Assembly: GCA_024637115.1 (NCBI GenBank)
Contig: JAGXFU010000007.1
Location: forward strand, 62,001 to 126,000
Source of the DNA: Actinomycetes bacterium
Lineage (GTDB): Bacteria > Actinomycetota > Coriobacteriia > Anaerosomatales > JAGXFU01
Reading direction: 5' to 3'
Length of the DNA: 64,000 bases
Shown here: positions 8,020 through 17,925 of the stretch, piece by piece
Layout of the letters: each line of letters begins with the position of its first letter
Position numbering within the stretch: position 1 is the stretch's first letter
Made by a program: the position numbers and the translations under genes
The notes under the pieces: generated by a model
What the model was told of the DNA's origin: nothing
Databases searched by the model: none
What the model saw: only the letters and a program-made list of their open reading frames with translations

Positions 8020-8673
8020 ATGAGATTCGGCACCTACAACATCCATCACGCCGCCGCCCCGTCAGGCGTCGTTTCTCCTCGGCGTATTGCCGAGACGCTT
8101 AAGCCGCTCGGGTTGGACGTAGTGGGTTTGCAGGAAGTGTGGCGGGTGTTTAGGCAAGATGGCCAGGCGCGGTCGATCGCGGAGCGCCTGGGGATGGAGC
8201 GCGCGTACGGGCACGCGTCATTCCATGGAGTATTCGGGCAGGGAAACGCGGTACTCACTCACGGACGCATTGTCGCGCAGCGCATCTTGCCGCTGCCTTT
8301 CGTGAAGGAGCGACGTACCTGCTTGATCAGCGAGATTGAGATTGCAGGCGTGCGCCTATGCGTTGCGGTCACTCACCTCACGTTGGACCGACCGGCGCGC
8401 GCTCGGTCGATCGCGCTGCTTGCCAGCGAACTCCCGCGCGACCTGCCGCTGGTGCTGCTTGGAGACATGAACGCGAGCCGCCCCGAGCTTGATCCACTAC
8501 GCGAGCACTTCGAGGTGCCCGCTGACCCGCCGTGTGCCTATCCGGCTTCGTTACCGCAGCATGCAATCGACCATATCGTGTTCAGCAGACACTGGCGGCT
8601 GGAGTCGCTCGAGGCGGTGCCTTCGGACGCATCTGATCACCTGCCGGTGGTTGCCGAGCTCACGCTCAGATAG
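8020..8673 (+). CDS. Endonuclease/exonuclease/phosphatase family protein
   Basis: This 217-residue protein consists of one EEP domain. It has the N-terminal strand FGTYNIHH, the metal-binding glutamate in GLQEVW (E39), GDMN at residues 148-151 (catalytic aspartate and asparagine), and the terminal SDH at 205-207. No signal peptide or second domain is present, so it is cytoplasmic. Family members cleave DNA, RNA or phosphoester substrates with Mg2+; the substrate cannot be read from this sequence. It is slightly short for the family but all active-site motifs are intact. No strong ribosome-binding site precedes ATG 8020. Confidence 0.9.
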   Translation: MRFGTYNIHHAAAPSGVVSPRRIAETLKPLGLDVVGLQEVWRVFRQDGQARSIAERLGMERAYGHASFHGVFGQGNAVLTHGRIVAQRILPLPFVKERRTCLISEIEIAGVRLCVAVTHLTLDRPARARSIALLASELPRDLPLVLLGDMNASRPELDPLREHFEVPADPPCAYPASLPQHAIDHIVFSRHWRLESLEAVPSDASDHLPVVAELTLR

Positions 8674-8758
8674 GGGACGCGGGGACGCGGCTCGAATCAC
8701 GCAGCTTGCACGCCATTTGCTTTCATCTGGGCAGAAACCCTATGAGAGACATGGTGTC

Positions 8759-9427
8759 ATGGCTGGCTCCCATCGCTCAGCAGTTCTCGTGATCGTGGCC
8801 GCAGCGCTATCGGTTGTCTTGCTGATATCAGGCTGCGCGTCGGGGGACACCATCGATTCAGAGGCTCGGAGCACAGAGACGTCCGGGTCACCAAGCGTTG
8901 TGGGAGGCGAAGGTATGGCTACGATCTATCTTGCAGGCGGATGCTTCTGGGGCGTCGAGAAGTATATGTCGCTGGTCAACGGTGTGATTCAGGCGGAATC
9001 GGGCTACGCCAACGGCACGACCGACTCGCCTTCGTACCAGGACGTGACTACCGGCCGCACAGGCTACACCGAGACAGTGCGCGTCGACTACGACCCTGAG
9101 GTGGCGCCGCTTCCGTTCCTGCTCGACCTCTTTTACGAGGCGATCGATCCGACCACGCTCAACCGCCAGGGCAATGACGTGGGGACGCAGTATCGGAGCG
9201 GCATCTACTACACCGATCCAGCCGACGGTCCCATCATCGGGCGCTCGCTCGCGGAACTCCAGGAGCGCTACGACGAGCCGATTGTCATCGAGGCGGGACC
9301 GCTCACGGGATACACGCCTGCCGAGGAGTACCACCAGGACTACCTCGACAAGAATCCCGGAGGCTACTGCCATATCAGCCGCGACCTCTTTGAGAAGGCT
9401 GCAAGCGCGGTTCCGGATTCGGAGTAG
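8759..9427 (+). CDS. msrA: Peptide methionine-S-sulfoxide reductase, lipoprotein form
   Basis: This enzyme reduces methionine-S-sulfoxide in damaged proteins. The catalytic motif GCFWG (C62 nucleophile) is present, and the C-terminal part keeps YHQDYL and the GGYCH segment. An N-terminal signal peptide ends in the lipobox LISGC (C26), and about 25 residues of Ser/Thr-rich linker separate it from the MsrA fold. The protein is therefore predicted to be anchored outside the cytoplasmic membrane, unlike the usual cytosolic MsrA. No MsrB domain is fused. ATG 8759 is the only start giving an intact signal peptide. Confidence 0.93.
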   Translation: MAGSHRSAVLVIVAAALSVVLLISGCASGDTIDSEARSTETSGSPSVVGGEGMATIYLAGGCFWGVEKYMSLVNGVIQAESGYANGTTDSPSYQDVTTGRTGYTETVRVDYDPEVAPLPFLLDLFYEAIDPTTLNRQGNDVGTQYRSGIYYTDPADGPIIGRSLAELQERYDEPIVIEAGPLTGYTPAEEYHQDYLDKNPGGYCHISRDLFEKAASAVPDSE

Positions 9428-9446
9428 CGCTCGACTGCAGCTTGGA

Positions 9447-10310
9447 CTAGCCCTCAGGCCAGACAGCTACGCCCCACACAGTCCCTGTGTGCGTCGCAAC
9501 AACCGATCCGGCTTCGTACACCACGAGTTCGGTCGCGTCCCAGCGCTGTTTGATGGCCTCGGCGATCCGATGCGCTCTCTCCTCGGAAAGCGCATGCCCC
9601 ACGGCAAACCTGCCGCTTCGGGCATCACCCATCTGCTTCGAGATCCAGTCCATGGTGTACTCGAGCGCCGCCTTCTCGCCACGGCTGCGTCCGAGAGGAG
9701 CGAACGCCCCGTCCTCATCGACAGTGAGCGTGACCTTCAAGTTCAGAAGCGAGCCGAGGAGAGACGAGACCGCTCCGATGCGTCCGCCTCGGCGCAGGTT
9801 CTCGAGTGAATCGACGCCCACAAGGAGTTTCACGCGTTCGCGTGTCTTCTCGAGTCGGGCGAGCGTCTCGAGCGTGCTGAGTCCTTCGCGCGCTGCGTCA
9901 GCTGAATCCAAGACCTGCCAGGCGAGTCCCCATGACAGGTTGAGTGAGTCAAAGACGTGAACCTTGCCAGTGAACTTCTCGGCAGCTAGACGGGCGGCCT
10001 CGACGGTGCCCGAGAGTTTCGAGGAGATGTGTATCGAGATGACGGATTCTGCAGTCTTGAGCGCCTTCTCGTATATCTCGGTGAAGGAGCCAACGCTTGG
10101 TTGTGAGGTCGTGGGCAAATCCGGCGCGCTTTGCATGCGCTGAAAGAACTCCTCCTGCGTGAGCACGCCATCGTCCAGCGTCTCACCGTCGATGGTGATC
10201 GCGAGCGGGATGACGTCTATGTCGTGCGCGTACGCAATCGCAGGCGTGATGTCTGCGGTGCTGTCTGTGATAACGGCGAACTGGCGCTTCTGAGCAGTGT
10301 CCGAATTCAT
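9447..10310 (-). CDS. DegV family fatty-acid-binding protein
   Basis: This 287-residue cytoplasmic protein has the DegV two-domain layout. It starts with FAVITDSTADI, then has the lipid-contacting loop TTSQPS (residues 67-72), ISSKLSGT, and LRRGGRIG in the C-terminal domain. Members bind a fatty acid (FakB-type) and can present it to a FakA kinase; no fakA lies in the window. Length is normal. GGGGAG precedes ATG 10310. It converges on msrA with a 19-base gap. A degraded stub of a related gene lies at 1668. Confidence 0.93.
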   Translation of the reverse strand: MNSDTAQKRQFAVITDSTADITPAIAYAHDIDVIPLAITIDGETLDDGVLTQEEFFQRMQSAPDLPTTSQPSVGSFTEIYEKALKTAESVISIHISSKLSGTVEAARLAAEKFTGKVHVFDSLNLSWGLAWQVLDSADAAREGLSTLETLARLEKTRERVKLLVGVDSLENLRRGGRIGAVSSLLGSLLNLKVTLTVDEDGAFAPLGRSRGEKAALEYTMDWISKQMGDARSGRFAVGHALSEERAHRIAEAIKQRWDATELVVYEAGSVVATHTGTVWGVAVWPEG

Positions 10311-10363
10311 GCTCTCTCCCCATCCTGCACGCGTGTCGCGATGATCTACCCCCGAGCATCGTA

Positions 10364-11212
10364 TCAGAGGTCCGGCGGATCATCATGCCTGCGGGCGAAT
10401 CTCCAGCCGTACCCTGAGGCGGGTTCGAGATGCACGGCCACCGGAGCTTGCCAGCCGCGCTTCATCGCAAGTAGTCGGATCGTGATGGTCACCGCCACGG
10501 TCACGATGAGCGCCGCTGGCTTGACGATGTTCATCAAGGTCACCAGCGTCACATAGAGGGATGAGCCGAGGATGGCCGCGGTCGCCGACAGCGTTCCCGG
10601 CCGCATGATCTGCGGAGTTTCGTTGCAAAGCACGTCGCGAATCATGCCTCCGCCAACACTTGTGATCACGCCTAGCAGCACAGCCGGGATGACGCTGAGT
10701 CCTGCGCTGAGGGCCTTGTCTGCCCCGACGACAGCGAACAAGCCCAGGGAGAGGGCATCCAGGTAGAGGAACGGCCGATGCAGGCGACGATATGCTGAGG
10801 CAAAGAAGAAGCCGAATCCCGCCGCGAGGAGCGCAGCCCCGAGTAGCCGGGGGTTTAAGAACGCGGCGATTCCGTGATCCTGGAGCAGGACATCGCGCAG
10901 TATGCCGCCACCGAGGGCGTTGATGATCGCAAGAATCAGGATGCCGGTCAGGTCGAGCCGGCGCTCATCGGCATGAACGGCGCCCGACAGCCCGCCCACG
11001 AATGCGGCGGTGAGCTCGTAGAGGCCGGGGACTGTCACGATTGTGGACGTCACCGGAGCCGTGGTCGTCAGTGCCGAGGGAAGAGCGCTCGCGATCGCGC
11101 TGGGTACGACGGTCTCAATGATGCTCGCAAGGCTCGTGGGCTCGATTGAGGACGTGGCTGTTGCTGTTGTGGTGGCGGCAACGCTGGCCGCGGCAACGAG
11201 ATATTCGAACAT
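10364..11212 (-). CDS. TRIC/UPF0126 family membrane channel-like protein
   Basis: This 282-residue membrane protein has two repeats of the bacterial TRIC (UPF0126) domain. Each repeat contains the glycine-rich kinked helix: NALGGGILRDVLL in the first and TSVGGGMIRDVLC in the second. Members form trimeric cation channels, and some relatives have been proposed to carry glycine. The N-terminal extension (about residues 1-60) is Ala/Thr/Ser-rich and low in complexity, which is unusual. ATG 11212 is preferred over the upstream TTG. The C-terminus contains HLEPASGY, which recurs upstream of tdh. Confidence 0.88.
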   Translation of the reverse strand: MFEYLVAAASVAATTTATATSSIEPTSLASIIETVVPSAIASALPSALTTTAPVTSTIVTVPGLYELTAAFVGGLSGAVHADERRLDLTGILILAIINALGGGILRDVLLQDHGIAAFLNPRLLGAALLAAGFGFFFASAYRRLHRPFLYLDALSLGLFAVVGADKALSAGLSVIPAVLLGVITSVGGGMIRDVLCNETPQIMRPGTLSATAAILGSSLYVTLVTLMNIVKPAALIVTVAVTITIRLLAMKRGWQAPVAVHLEPASGYGWRFARRHDDPPDL

Positions 11213-11406
11213 CCGGTGAATGCACCTCAAGGGTTGAACTTTGGCCGCATGGGCGGCGCAGGCTACCTGTCTCAGTGTGCGCTGCTACAAGGTATGTTCC
11301 CGAGTGCGTTGCGGAGCCGTCATGAAGGTCGCCGAGGCGTTGCTTTGCCGCTTCCTAGTACCGGCCTGTCGCTTGAGAAGGCCGCCAGCGCAGCGCCCGA
11401 TCCGAA

Positions 11407-12612
11407 CTACACAATCACATCGAGCCGCCGTCCCACTCGCGTGAACGCATCGACCGCGAGGTCGAGCTGTTCGTCCGTGTGAGCTGCTGACACCTGCACT
11501 CGGATTCGCGCTGCCCCCCGGGGTACCACCGGGAAGCTAAAGCCGATCACGTAGATACCCTCTCCCAGGAGCTCCTCGGCCATCTTGTGGGCGATGGCCT
11601 CGTCTCGGAGCATGACGGGGACGATTGGGTGAGTGCCCGGCGTGATGTCAAAGCCGGCGGTGGTGATGCGCTCACGAAACGAAAGCGTGCTGCGCTCCAG
11701 CCTGTCTCGTAGAGCTGTCGTCTCGGAGAGGAGATCTAGGACCGCTACCGTGGTCGCCGCAACCACAGGGGCAACGGTGTTTGAAAACAGGTATGGGCGG
11801 CTCTTCTGACGCAGCCACTCAACGATTTCGCGACGGCCGCTCAGGCACCCGCCCGACGCGCCACCGAGCGCCTTGCCAAACGTTGTCGTGATCACGTCTA
11901 CGCGATCTTGCACGCCACACAGCTCCGGCGTACCTCTTCCGGTCGGGCCGACGAAGCCGGTGGCGTGCGAGTCATCGACCATGACGAGTGCGTCGAATTC
12001 CTCGGCAAGGTCGCAGATTTCTGCGAGGAGGGCGATGTCGCCGTCCATTGAAAAGACGCCGTCGGTGGCAATCACTCGATATCGTGCATCGCGTGCCTCG
12101 GTGAGCTTGGCGCGCAGGTCATCCATGTCCGAGTGCGCGTAGATGAAGCGCTTGGACTTGGTCAGGCGCACGCCGTCAATGACGGACGCATGGTTGAGCG
12201 CGTCTGCGATTATGGCGTCCTCGGGTCCGAACAGCGGCTCGAAGAAGCCACCGTTGGCATCGAACGCGGACGAATACAGGATTGTATCTTCGCAGCAGAG
12301 GAATTCGCTGAGCCGCGCTTCCAGTTCTTTGTGGATCTCGAACGTCCCGCAGATGAAGCGGACCGATGAGGTGCCAAAGCCCCAGCGGTCCAACGCGGCA
12401 TGCGCGGCGTCGTTCACGCGGCTGTCGTTGGCCAGCCCAAGGTAGTTGTTGGCGCAGAAGTTGATGACTTCGCGAGTCTGGTCGGCATCCGGGGTGGCCA
12501 CGCGAATGGTCGAGCCTTGCGGTGAGACAATGACGCGTTCGCTCTTGTAGAGGCTGGCGGCGTGCAGCGCTCCGATCTCGGATCGCAGTGCATCCTTCAT
12601 GCTCCCGAACAT
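11407..12612 (-). CDS. kbl: Glycine C-acetyltransferase (2-amino-3-ketobutyrate CoA ligase)
   Basis: This 401-residue PLP enzyme of the alpha-oxoamine synthase group cleaves 2-amino-3-ketobutyrate with CoA to glycine and acetyl-CoA. The PLP lysine is K247 in TTTFGKALGGASGG. DDSHATGF (around 214-221) and the NFCANNYLGL N-terminal signature are present. Start 12612 is chosen because GGGAGG lies 6 bases upstream and the ATG overlaps the tdh stop (TGATG). It is the second enzyme of threonine breakdown and is translationally coupled to the first. Length agrees with E. coli Kbl (398). Confidence 0.96.
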   Translation of the reverse strand: MFGSMKDALRSEIGALHAASLYKSERVIVSPQGSTIRVATPDADQTREVINFCANNYLGLANDSRVNDAAHAALDRWGFGTSSVRFICGTFEIHKELEARLSEFLCCEDTILYSSAFDANGGFFEPLFGPEDAIIADALNHASVIDGVRLTKSKRFIYAHSDMDDLRAKLTEARDARYRVIATDGVFSMDGDIALLAEICDLAEEFDALVMVDDSHATGFVGPTGRGTPELCGVQDRVDVITTTFGKALGGASGGCLSGRREIVEWLRQKSRPYLFSNTVAPVVAATTVAVLDLLSETTALRDRLERSTLSFRERITTAGFDITPGTHPIVPVMLRDEAIAHKMAEELLGEGIYVIGFSFPVVPRGAARIRVQVSAAHTDEQLDLAVDAFTRVGRRLDVIV

Positions 12613-13640
12613 CACAGACCTCCCATATCCAGAATCACTTTGCCGCTCTGTCCGCTCGACATCGCGGCAAAGCCGGCCTCGTACTCATCAAACGGCAGTT
12701 CGTGCGTGATGACCGGAGCGATATCGAGACCGCTCTGGAGCATGGTCTGCATCTTGTACCAGGTCTCCCATATCTCGCGTCCGTAGATACCCTTGATCGT
12801 GAGCCCTCGGAAAACGACCTCGTCCCAGTCGATGCTGACCGGGCCGGGAGCGATGCCAAGGAGCGCGATGCGCCCGCCGTTGTGCATGCTTTCGAGCATC
12901 GTTTCGAATGCCTGGCCATTGCCGCTCATCTCAAGGCCAATGTCGAAGCCGATCATGCCCAGGTCCTTCATTACGTTCGCGATGGTGTCACGATTTACAT
13001 TTGCGGCCCGAGTGGCGCCCATGCGGAGTGCCAGATCGAGGCGGTAGTCGTTGACGTCGGTGATTACAACGTTGCGCGCGCCGACATGTTTGGCGATGGC
13101 CACGGCCATGATGCCAATCGGCCCTGCGCCCGTGATGAGCACGTCCTCGCCAACAAGGTCGAACGAGAGCGTCGCATGCGTTGCGTTGCCAAAGGGGTCG
13201 AAGACCGCGGCGATTTGCGATGGGACGGAATCCGCTACGTGCCAGGCGTTCGATGCCGGGAGCGAGAGGTACTCTGCGAAGCAGCCATCACGGTTGACTC
13301 CCACGCCGATCGTGTTGGTACACAGGTGGCGTCGCCCTGCTCGGCAGCTGCGACAGACCCCGCACACGATATGACCTTCGCCGGAGACGCGCTCTCCCAG
13401 GGTGAATCCGCTGACGCCTTCACCGATTTCGACCACATGCCCCACGAACTCGTGTCCGAGGATTTGCGGCGGATGGATTGTGCGCTGTGCCCACGAGTTC
13501 CAGTCGTAGATATGTACATCGGTGCCGCAGATGGCGACCTTCTCGATGCGGATCAGGAGGTCCCCTGGGCCGATCTGCGGTACGGCAACCTCAACGAGTG
13601 AGACACCTGGAGCGGAAGTTGTCTTCGCCACCGCTTTCAT
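12612..13640 (-). CDS. tdh: L-threonine 3-dehydrogenase
   Basis: This 342-residue zinc-dependent MDR dehydrogenase oxidises L-threonine to 2-amino-3-ketobutyrate with NAD+. Catalytic zinc ligands C38, H63 and E64 and structural zinc cysteines C93, C96, C99 and C107 fall at the same positions as in E. coli Tdh. The nucleotide-binding glycine motif ITGAGPIG follows. ATG 13640 matches the family start MKA; ATG 13652 is an alternative. It forms a two-gene operon with kbl, giving threonine to glycine plus acetyl-CoA. Confidence 0.96.
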   Translation of the reverse strand: MKAVAKTTSAPGVSLVEVAVPQIGPGDLLIRIEKVAICGTDVHIYDWNSWAQRTIHPPQILGHEFVGHVVEIGEGVSGFTLGERVSGEGHIVCGVCRSCRAGRRHLCTNTIGVGVNRDGCFAEYLSLPASNAWHVADSVPSQIAAVFDPFGNATHATLSFDLVGEDVLITGAGPIGIMAVAIAKHVGARNVVITDVNDYRLDLALRMGATRAANVNRDTIANVMKDLGMIGFDIGLEMSGNGQAFETMLESMHNGGRIALLGIAPGPVSIDWDEVVFRGLTIKGIYGREIWETWYKMQTMLQSGLDIAPVITHELPFDEYEAGFAAMSSGQSGKVILDMGGL

Positions 13641-13788
13641 CGTGCGTTCCATCGCGACACGCCAATCTGCCAGGGGCACGTGCTCGATACAACGATACCC
13701 CACGGCGCGGGATGTGCACCTGTAGTCCGAGGCGGGCTCAAGATGCAGGGGCGTCGCGAAAGTTGCCGATACGTTGCTTTGGCGACAG

Positions 13789-16104
13789 CTAGTACGAGAG
13801 CCGTATGACCTGACCTGGGACGGTCGCATAGACATTCGCGAAGTCGGTCTGGTCATCGTAGGTGAGCGGCGGATGCGTCCAGTCGATCCGCACGAAGTAC
13901 GGCGAAGCCGCGACCGGGACGATGATGTCGTCGACGCCATCCCACGGAGGTGCGGTCCCCGAGCCGGTTCCGCCCGGGACGATCGGACCGGACGGGCCGA
14001 TGCGACGGACCGTCCACGAAGCCCATGAGCCGGCGCTCGGTGGTCCGGTGGTGTCGCTGTCTCCCCACACCAGCCGAATCGTGGCCGTACCGCTGATTAC
14101 GGTGAAGATCACCGTCTTGGTTGCCTCGACGTTGCCGGACCAGTCCTCGGACCAGAACTGTAGCGTGTAGGGAATGGTGCCGGGGGTCCCCGGTACCGAA
14201 ACGGCGGTCCCGGTCTTGGTCGCGCCGCCGTTCAGACGGTAGTTGGTCTGCTTCACTCCCGCGGTACTGGTGTCTACTGCCGTGAGAGTGATGTAGGCGC
14301 TCTGATAGTACGTCGTCTGGGCGTTCGATGTCGTGACCGGCGGCGTGACATCTGATGTGACAGCGAAGGTCGCAAACTTGTGTGGCGCTTCGGTGAGGCC
14401 GTTCTGGTCGACCGACCAGAACTCGATCGTGTGTGTACCCGGCGTAGAAACGAGTGCACTGCTGGAGGCAATCGTGGCGCCACCGTCGAGGCGGTAGTAC
14501 GTGGTGCCGATCGCCGCCTTGCCGCCCTTGGTGAGCTGGAAGTCGATGCGGCCCGCGCCGGTGTAGCTTGCCAGTGCGTTCGAGGTTGTCACGGGCGCAG
14601 CCACACTGCTCGGGCTGGCGTGACAGGCCATGCACTGCGTGGTCGTGGGCCACCACGTTGACCATGGGTGACACGTCTCGCACGAATCATTGTCATATGC
14701 GTCCCAGTGCGCATTGTACGGGCCACCGTGATAGGTGGCGTGGCATCCGCCCTGCTGACAGCCATTGGCCCAGGCTCCGCCGAGCGTGTCGTACGGACTG
14801 GAGTGGCACGTCACACACTGGTTGTCGTGAACCGGCAGCAGTTTGGCAACATGGCATGTGGTACACGCCGCAGTGATTCCGTCGCTGTTGTAGGAGGCGC
14901 TGTCATGTTTGGCATTGAACACTTCGACGTAGCCGCTGCCGGGTGTTGCATCGTGCACGAGGGAATGGCAGTTCAGGCACAGGCTCCACGGCTCTGTCGG
15001 GGCTGGCTCACGCACTACGAGGTTCTCGGCATCGCTTTCGTGGGGAAAGACCTGGAATCGCGGGTTGTCGGTAGCGCTCAACCCATCCGGCTGTGTGACG
15101 AGGAATTCCTGGCCAGCGTTCTTGAGCGTGGGATTCGTGAACCGTGCCGTCGGGCCGGTATCACGCTTGTCTTCGTGGCATTGCTGGCAAAGCGGAGCTG
15201 CACCTTCCTGAAGAGCCGTCTTCTGGGTCGGCTCGCTGAGCGTCGGGCCCGGCATGACGTAGCCGCGGTTGCTTTGACCGAGGGCACCCAGCGTCGTGGT
15301 GAGTGCTCCGACACCGGTTACAACGGGCAGATTGTCGTATGTGTAGGTGTCATCCTGCATCACCGGGTGATCCTCAAGCGGCCCGGCGTCGGGCCCATGC
15401 TGCACGAGGCGACCAGCGTGGCATGTTGCGCACCAACCGGCACCGTATGCCGTCGCGGTCGTCTCAGATCCCGTAGGAGCCTGCCTGAGCAGCCGGTTCG
15501 TTTTCACTGCGTATGCGGTGTCGCTCGCGACCGAGGAGCGAAGGCGGTCGCCCGTGAATGGCTCTACCGTCTCCGTGTCATGCGGGGAGTGACAGTCGCT
15601 GCAGGTGAGTGTTCCTCCCGGACCCATGAACGATCCTGTCAGTGATCCGCCGCCTGCGGCCCCTCCCGGAATGGTGCTCGTCTGTTCGATCCGATGTGCC
15701 GAGGCAGACTCGAGCCCGGTCCGTGCTTTGATAACTCCGTAGACCGCAGTGCCACCTGTGCCGTCATGGCATGACTCACAGGTGTTCTTGATGGTCTCTC
15801 CGGGCAGGAGGTTGGTTCCGTCAACAGACGCCGAGTGGAGAGAGTGGCATGTCTGGCACTTGCTCGTGCCAGTGGTGTAGCCGCCATGCGGGCCCTTGCG
15901 AGTTGCCGCAATGAGCTCAGGATCAGAGCCGGGATTCAAGATGTCGACTTCAGATGCGCTGTGGCAATCCACGCACTCAGTCCGTGGCTCGTCCCCGGTG
16001 TATCCGGCGAGCTCATTCGGGTACGCAAAGACGCTGCTCGCCATAGCAAAGAGAATGCATGCAGCGAGCACTGCAACGACCTCGAACCTGGCTGTCTTAA
16101 CCAA
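13789..16104 (-). CDS. Exported 12-haem c-type cytochrome with C-terminal Ig-like domains
   Basis: This protein has about 771 residues. A signal peptide ([19 protein letters not shown]) precedes eleven CXXCH motifs and one CX4CH motif (CQQGGCH). After the last haem motif (CMACH) come two repeated Ig-like/OmpL47-like domains, each with a YRL-D/N-GGAT strand and an IEFWS-V-D or [11 protein letters not shown] strand, and then a beta-rich tail ending VIRLSY. There is no visible membrane anchor or sorting signal. The start is uncertain; TTG 16104 is favoured because GAGAGA lies just upstream and the signal peptide is complete. It probably passes electrons at or near the cell surface; partners are unknown. 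Confidence 0.9.
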   Translation of the reverse strand: MVKTARFEVVAVLAACILFAMASSVFAYPNELAGYTGDEPRTECVDCHSASEVDILNPGSDPELIAATRKGPHGGYTTGTSKCQTCHSLHSASVDGTNLLPGETIKNTCESCHDGTGGTAVYGVIKARTGLESASAHRIEQTSTIPGGAAGGGSLTGSFMGPGGTLTCSDCHSPHDTETVEPFTGDRLRSSVASDTAYAVKTNRLLRQAPTGSETTATAYGAGWCATCHAGRLVQHGPDAGPLEDHPVMQDDTYTYDNLPVVTGVGALTTTLGALGQSNRGYVMPGPTLSEPTQKTALQEGAAPLCQQCHEDKRDTGPTARFTNPTLKNAGQEFLVTQPDGLSATDNPRFQVFPHESDAENLVVREPAPTEPWSLCLNCHSLVHDATPGSGYVEVFNAKHDSASYNSDGITAACTTCHVAKLLPVHDNQCVTCHSSPYDTLGGAWANGCQQGGCHATYHGGPYNAHWDAYDNDSCETCHPWSTWWPTTTQCMACHASPSSVAAPVTTSNALASYTGAGRIDFQLTKGGKAAIGTTYYRLDGGATIASSSALVSTPGTHTIEFWSVDQNGLTEAPHKFATFAVTSDVTPPVTTSNAQTTYYQSAYITLTAVDTSTAGVKQTNYRLNGGATKTGTAVSVPGTPGTIPYTLQFWSEDWSGNVEATKTVIFTVISGTATIRLVWGDSDTTGPPSAGSWASWTVRRIGPSGPIVPGGTGSGTAPPWDGVDDIIVPVAASPYFVRIDWTHPPLTYDDQTDFANVYATVPGQVIRLSY

Positions 16105-16302
16105 GATCAATCTCTCATGTCGTGTCAAACCGAGACTCTGATTCCATGTGGCAAACGATAAGCAAGCGCCATTCCGTTAAGTCCGATACGGTTATCTAAG
16201 CCTCCATTATGCCCTGGATTAGCAAATGAGGGTATTTCGGTACCAATGGCGGATAGACTCCTCGCGTAGGGAGGTTGGGATTACGGCGAGAGTAGCTCGG
16301 CG

Positions 16303-17757
16303 CTAGATAGGCAGTTTGGGCATCTTTGGCATCTTGATTCCAAGAGCCTCAAAGTGCGTACTGTAGCCGTTCATCATCGCCTTGAAGGCGCTCATCATGT
16401 AGCGGCGCTTGAAGCCGTCAGGGAGCGCGAATACCTCGATCATCTTATGCGAGTAGAAGCTCATGTAGCATTTACCCAGGGCAATCGTGACCTCTTCGAG
16501 CGACATTTCATATGGCTCGATGATCGGCGTTGAGAGGTTGTACTTCGAGTAGTCGAACACGCGGATGCGATCCTTGAGTTCTTCGTGTATCGGGGTGAAG
16601 GGCATTGGCGTCAGAACAGGGAAGACTGCGATATCCGGGTTCAGTCGTATTGCCTCGGCGATCGTGTGGTCGATCGACTTCTTGGTCTCGTTGGGGGACC
16701 CGATCATGAATGAGGCCTCGGTCATGATGTCGTATTCGCGTGCAAGATCGAGCGCCCGCTTGTTCATGTCGATGTCTGTGCCCTTGTTCAGGCTTTCGAG
16801 CAGCTCGTCTGTGCTGCTCTCCGCACCCAGATAGAGGTGAATGACGCCAGCCGCTCGATACTTGTGAAGGATGTCTTCGTCTCGAATGATGTCCTCGACG
16901 CGCGTCTCCATGAGCAGGTGAGCGCCGATGTTGGCTTCGATCAGCAGGTCGAGCAGGTGTTCCCACCGCTCTCGGTCTTTGGTGGGATACGGATCGATGA
17001 GCGTGATGAACTCCACGTTGTACACGTCGACCAGTTCACGCATTTCCTCGATGACGAGCTCGGGCTTGCGTGCACGCCACGTGCCGCGCCAGAACTGTCG
17101 ATGACTGCAAAAGGAGCAGCCCATCATGCACCCACGTGAGGTGAGCATCGAAGCCATACGACCCCAGGGCTCGATCGTATAGTGGTAGTCATCCCAGTCG
17201 AGCAGATGCCAAGCGGGCTTGAGGGTGTCGAGGTCTTCGATATGCGCGCGTAGAGGCGTTGCGACAGTCTCGCCGTCCCTGAGGAAGGCGATGCCCTCAA
17301 TGCCATCAACCGTACCGTCTTCAATGGCTGTCAGCAATTCCGGGAAAGTCGCTTCGGATTCTCCCAGGAGTACGAAGTCGACCTTGCTATTCACGTCGGC
17401 AAGGATCTCTTCATAGAGGAATGTAGGGTGCGGTCCGCCGATGACAGTGACGATGTCGGGGTCGACGGCCTTCGCGGTGGCGAGCGCCTGGAGTGCGGCA
17501 GGCACCGTCGCAGTGCTGATCGCGCCGGTGACCGGCAGATAGTCGAGTGTCATGACGACGTCCGGCTTGTAGCTTTCGACCTCTGCGCGGATGTCGTCGA
17601 AGGTGGCGCTCTTGTTCATTGCATCGAAGATACGCGCTTCATGTCCGGCCTGCTCCGTCGCGCCCGCGATGTAGGCGAGTTGGAGAGGCGGCCAGGTGCC
17701 GATCACCTGGACACCCCAGCACATGTAGGGCGGCGCAACAAAGAGAATCCTGCTCAT
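16303..17757 (-). CDS. B12-binding domain radical SAM protein
   Basis: This 484-residue cytoplasmic enzyme has an N-terminal cobalamin-binding Rossmann-like domain (about 1-150, with TVIGGPHPTF and LLGESEATFPEL), then a radical SAM core. The 4Fe-4S ligands are C210, C214 and C217 (CMMGCSFC), followed by helices typical of the BchE/HpnP-like group. Such proteins catalyse methylation or ring rearrangements, and the substrate here is unknown. It lies upstream of and on the same strand as the 12-haem cytochrome, about 200 bases apart. The C-terminus is basic and methionine-rich (KMPKMPKLPI). Confidence 0.9.
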   Translation of the reverse strand: MSRILFVAPPYMCWGVQVIGTWPPLQLAYIAGATEQAGHEARIFDAMNKSATFDDIRAEVESYKPDVVMTLDYLPVTGAISTATVPAALQALATAKAVDPDIVTVIGGPHPTFLYEEILADVNSKVDFVLLGESEATFPELLTAIEDGTVDGIEGIAFLRDGETVATPLRAHIEDLDTLKPAWHLLDWDDYHYTIEPWGRMASMLTSRGCMMGCSFCSHRQFWRGTWRARKPELVIEEMRELVDVYNVEFITLIDPYPTKDRERWEHLLDLLIEANIGAHLLMETRVEDIIRDEDILHKYRAAGVIHLYLGAESSTDELLESLNKGTDIDMNKRALDLAREYDIMTEASFMIGSPNETKKSIDHTIAEAIRLNPDIAVFPVLTPMPFTPIHEELKDRIRVFDYSKYNLSTPIIEPYEMSLEEVTIALGKCYMSFYSHKMIEVFALPDGFKRRYMMSAFKAMMNGYSTHFEALGIKMPKMPKLPI

Positions 17758-17873
17758 GCGCTGAGTCTCCGATCAAAATATTTCGAGAGGTCATCCAAGG
17801 CGTTCAAGCATATCACGCGCCAGGAGGATCCATGCTCGGCCGCAGGTGCCCCAGCCAAGGAAATGCGGACGCG

Positions 17874-17903
17874 AAAGAGGGCCGACCTGGGTCGACCCTC
17901 TTT
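17874..17903. terminator. Bidirectional hairpin terminator
   Basis: An imperfect inverted repeat has outer arms AAAGAGGG and CCCTCTTT and inner arms GACC and GGTC. It lies 23 bases beyond the stop of the minus-strand gene ending at 17926. The A/T-rich outer ends suit termination on the minus strand. Confidence 0.6.
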
Positions 17904-17925
17904 GGTTCTTGCGAGTGTGTTGCGA

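Noticed and set aside
13641-13788. Possible glycine riboswitch in front of tdh-kbl
   Set aside because: No GGAGAG-type aptamer core or tandem aptamers were found.
16129-16302. c-di-GMP or cGAMP (GEMM) riboswitch before the 12-haem cytochrome gene
   Set aside because: The minus-strand leader has no GEMM core motif; only a small GGTA-TACC hairpin is present.
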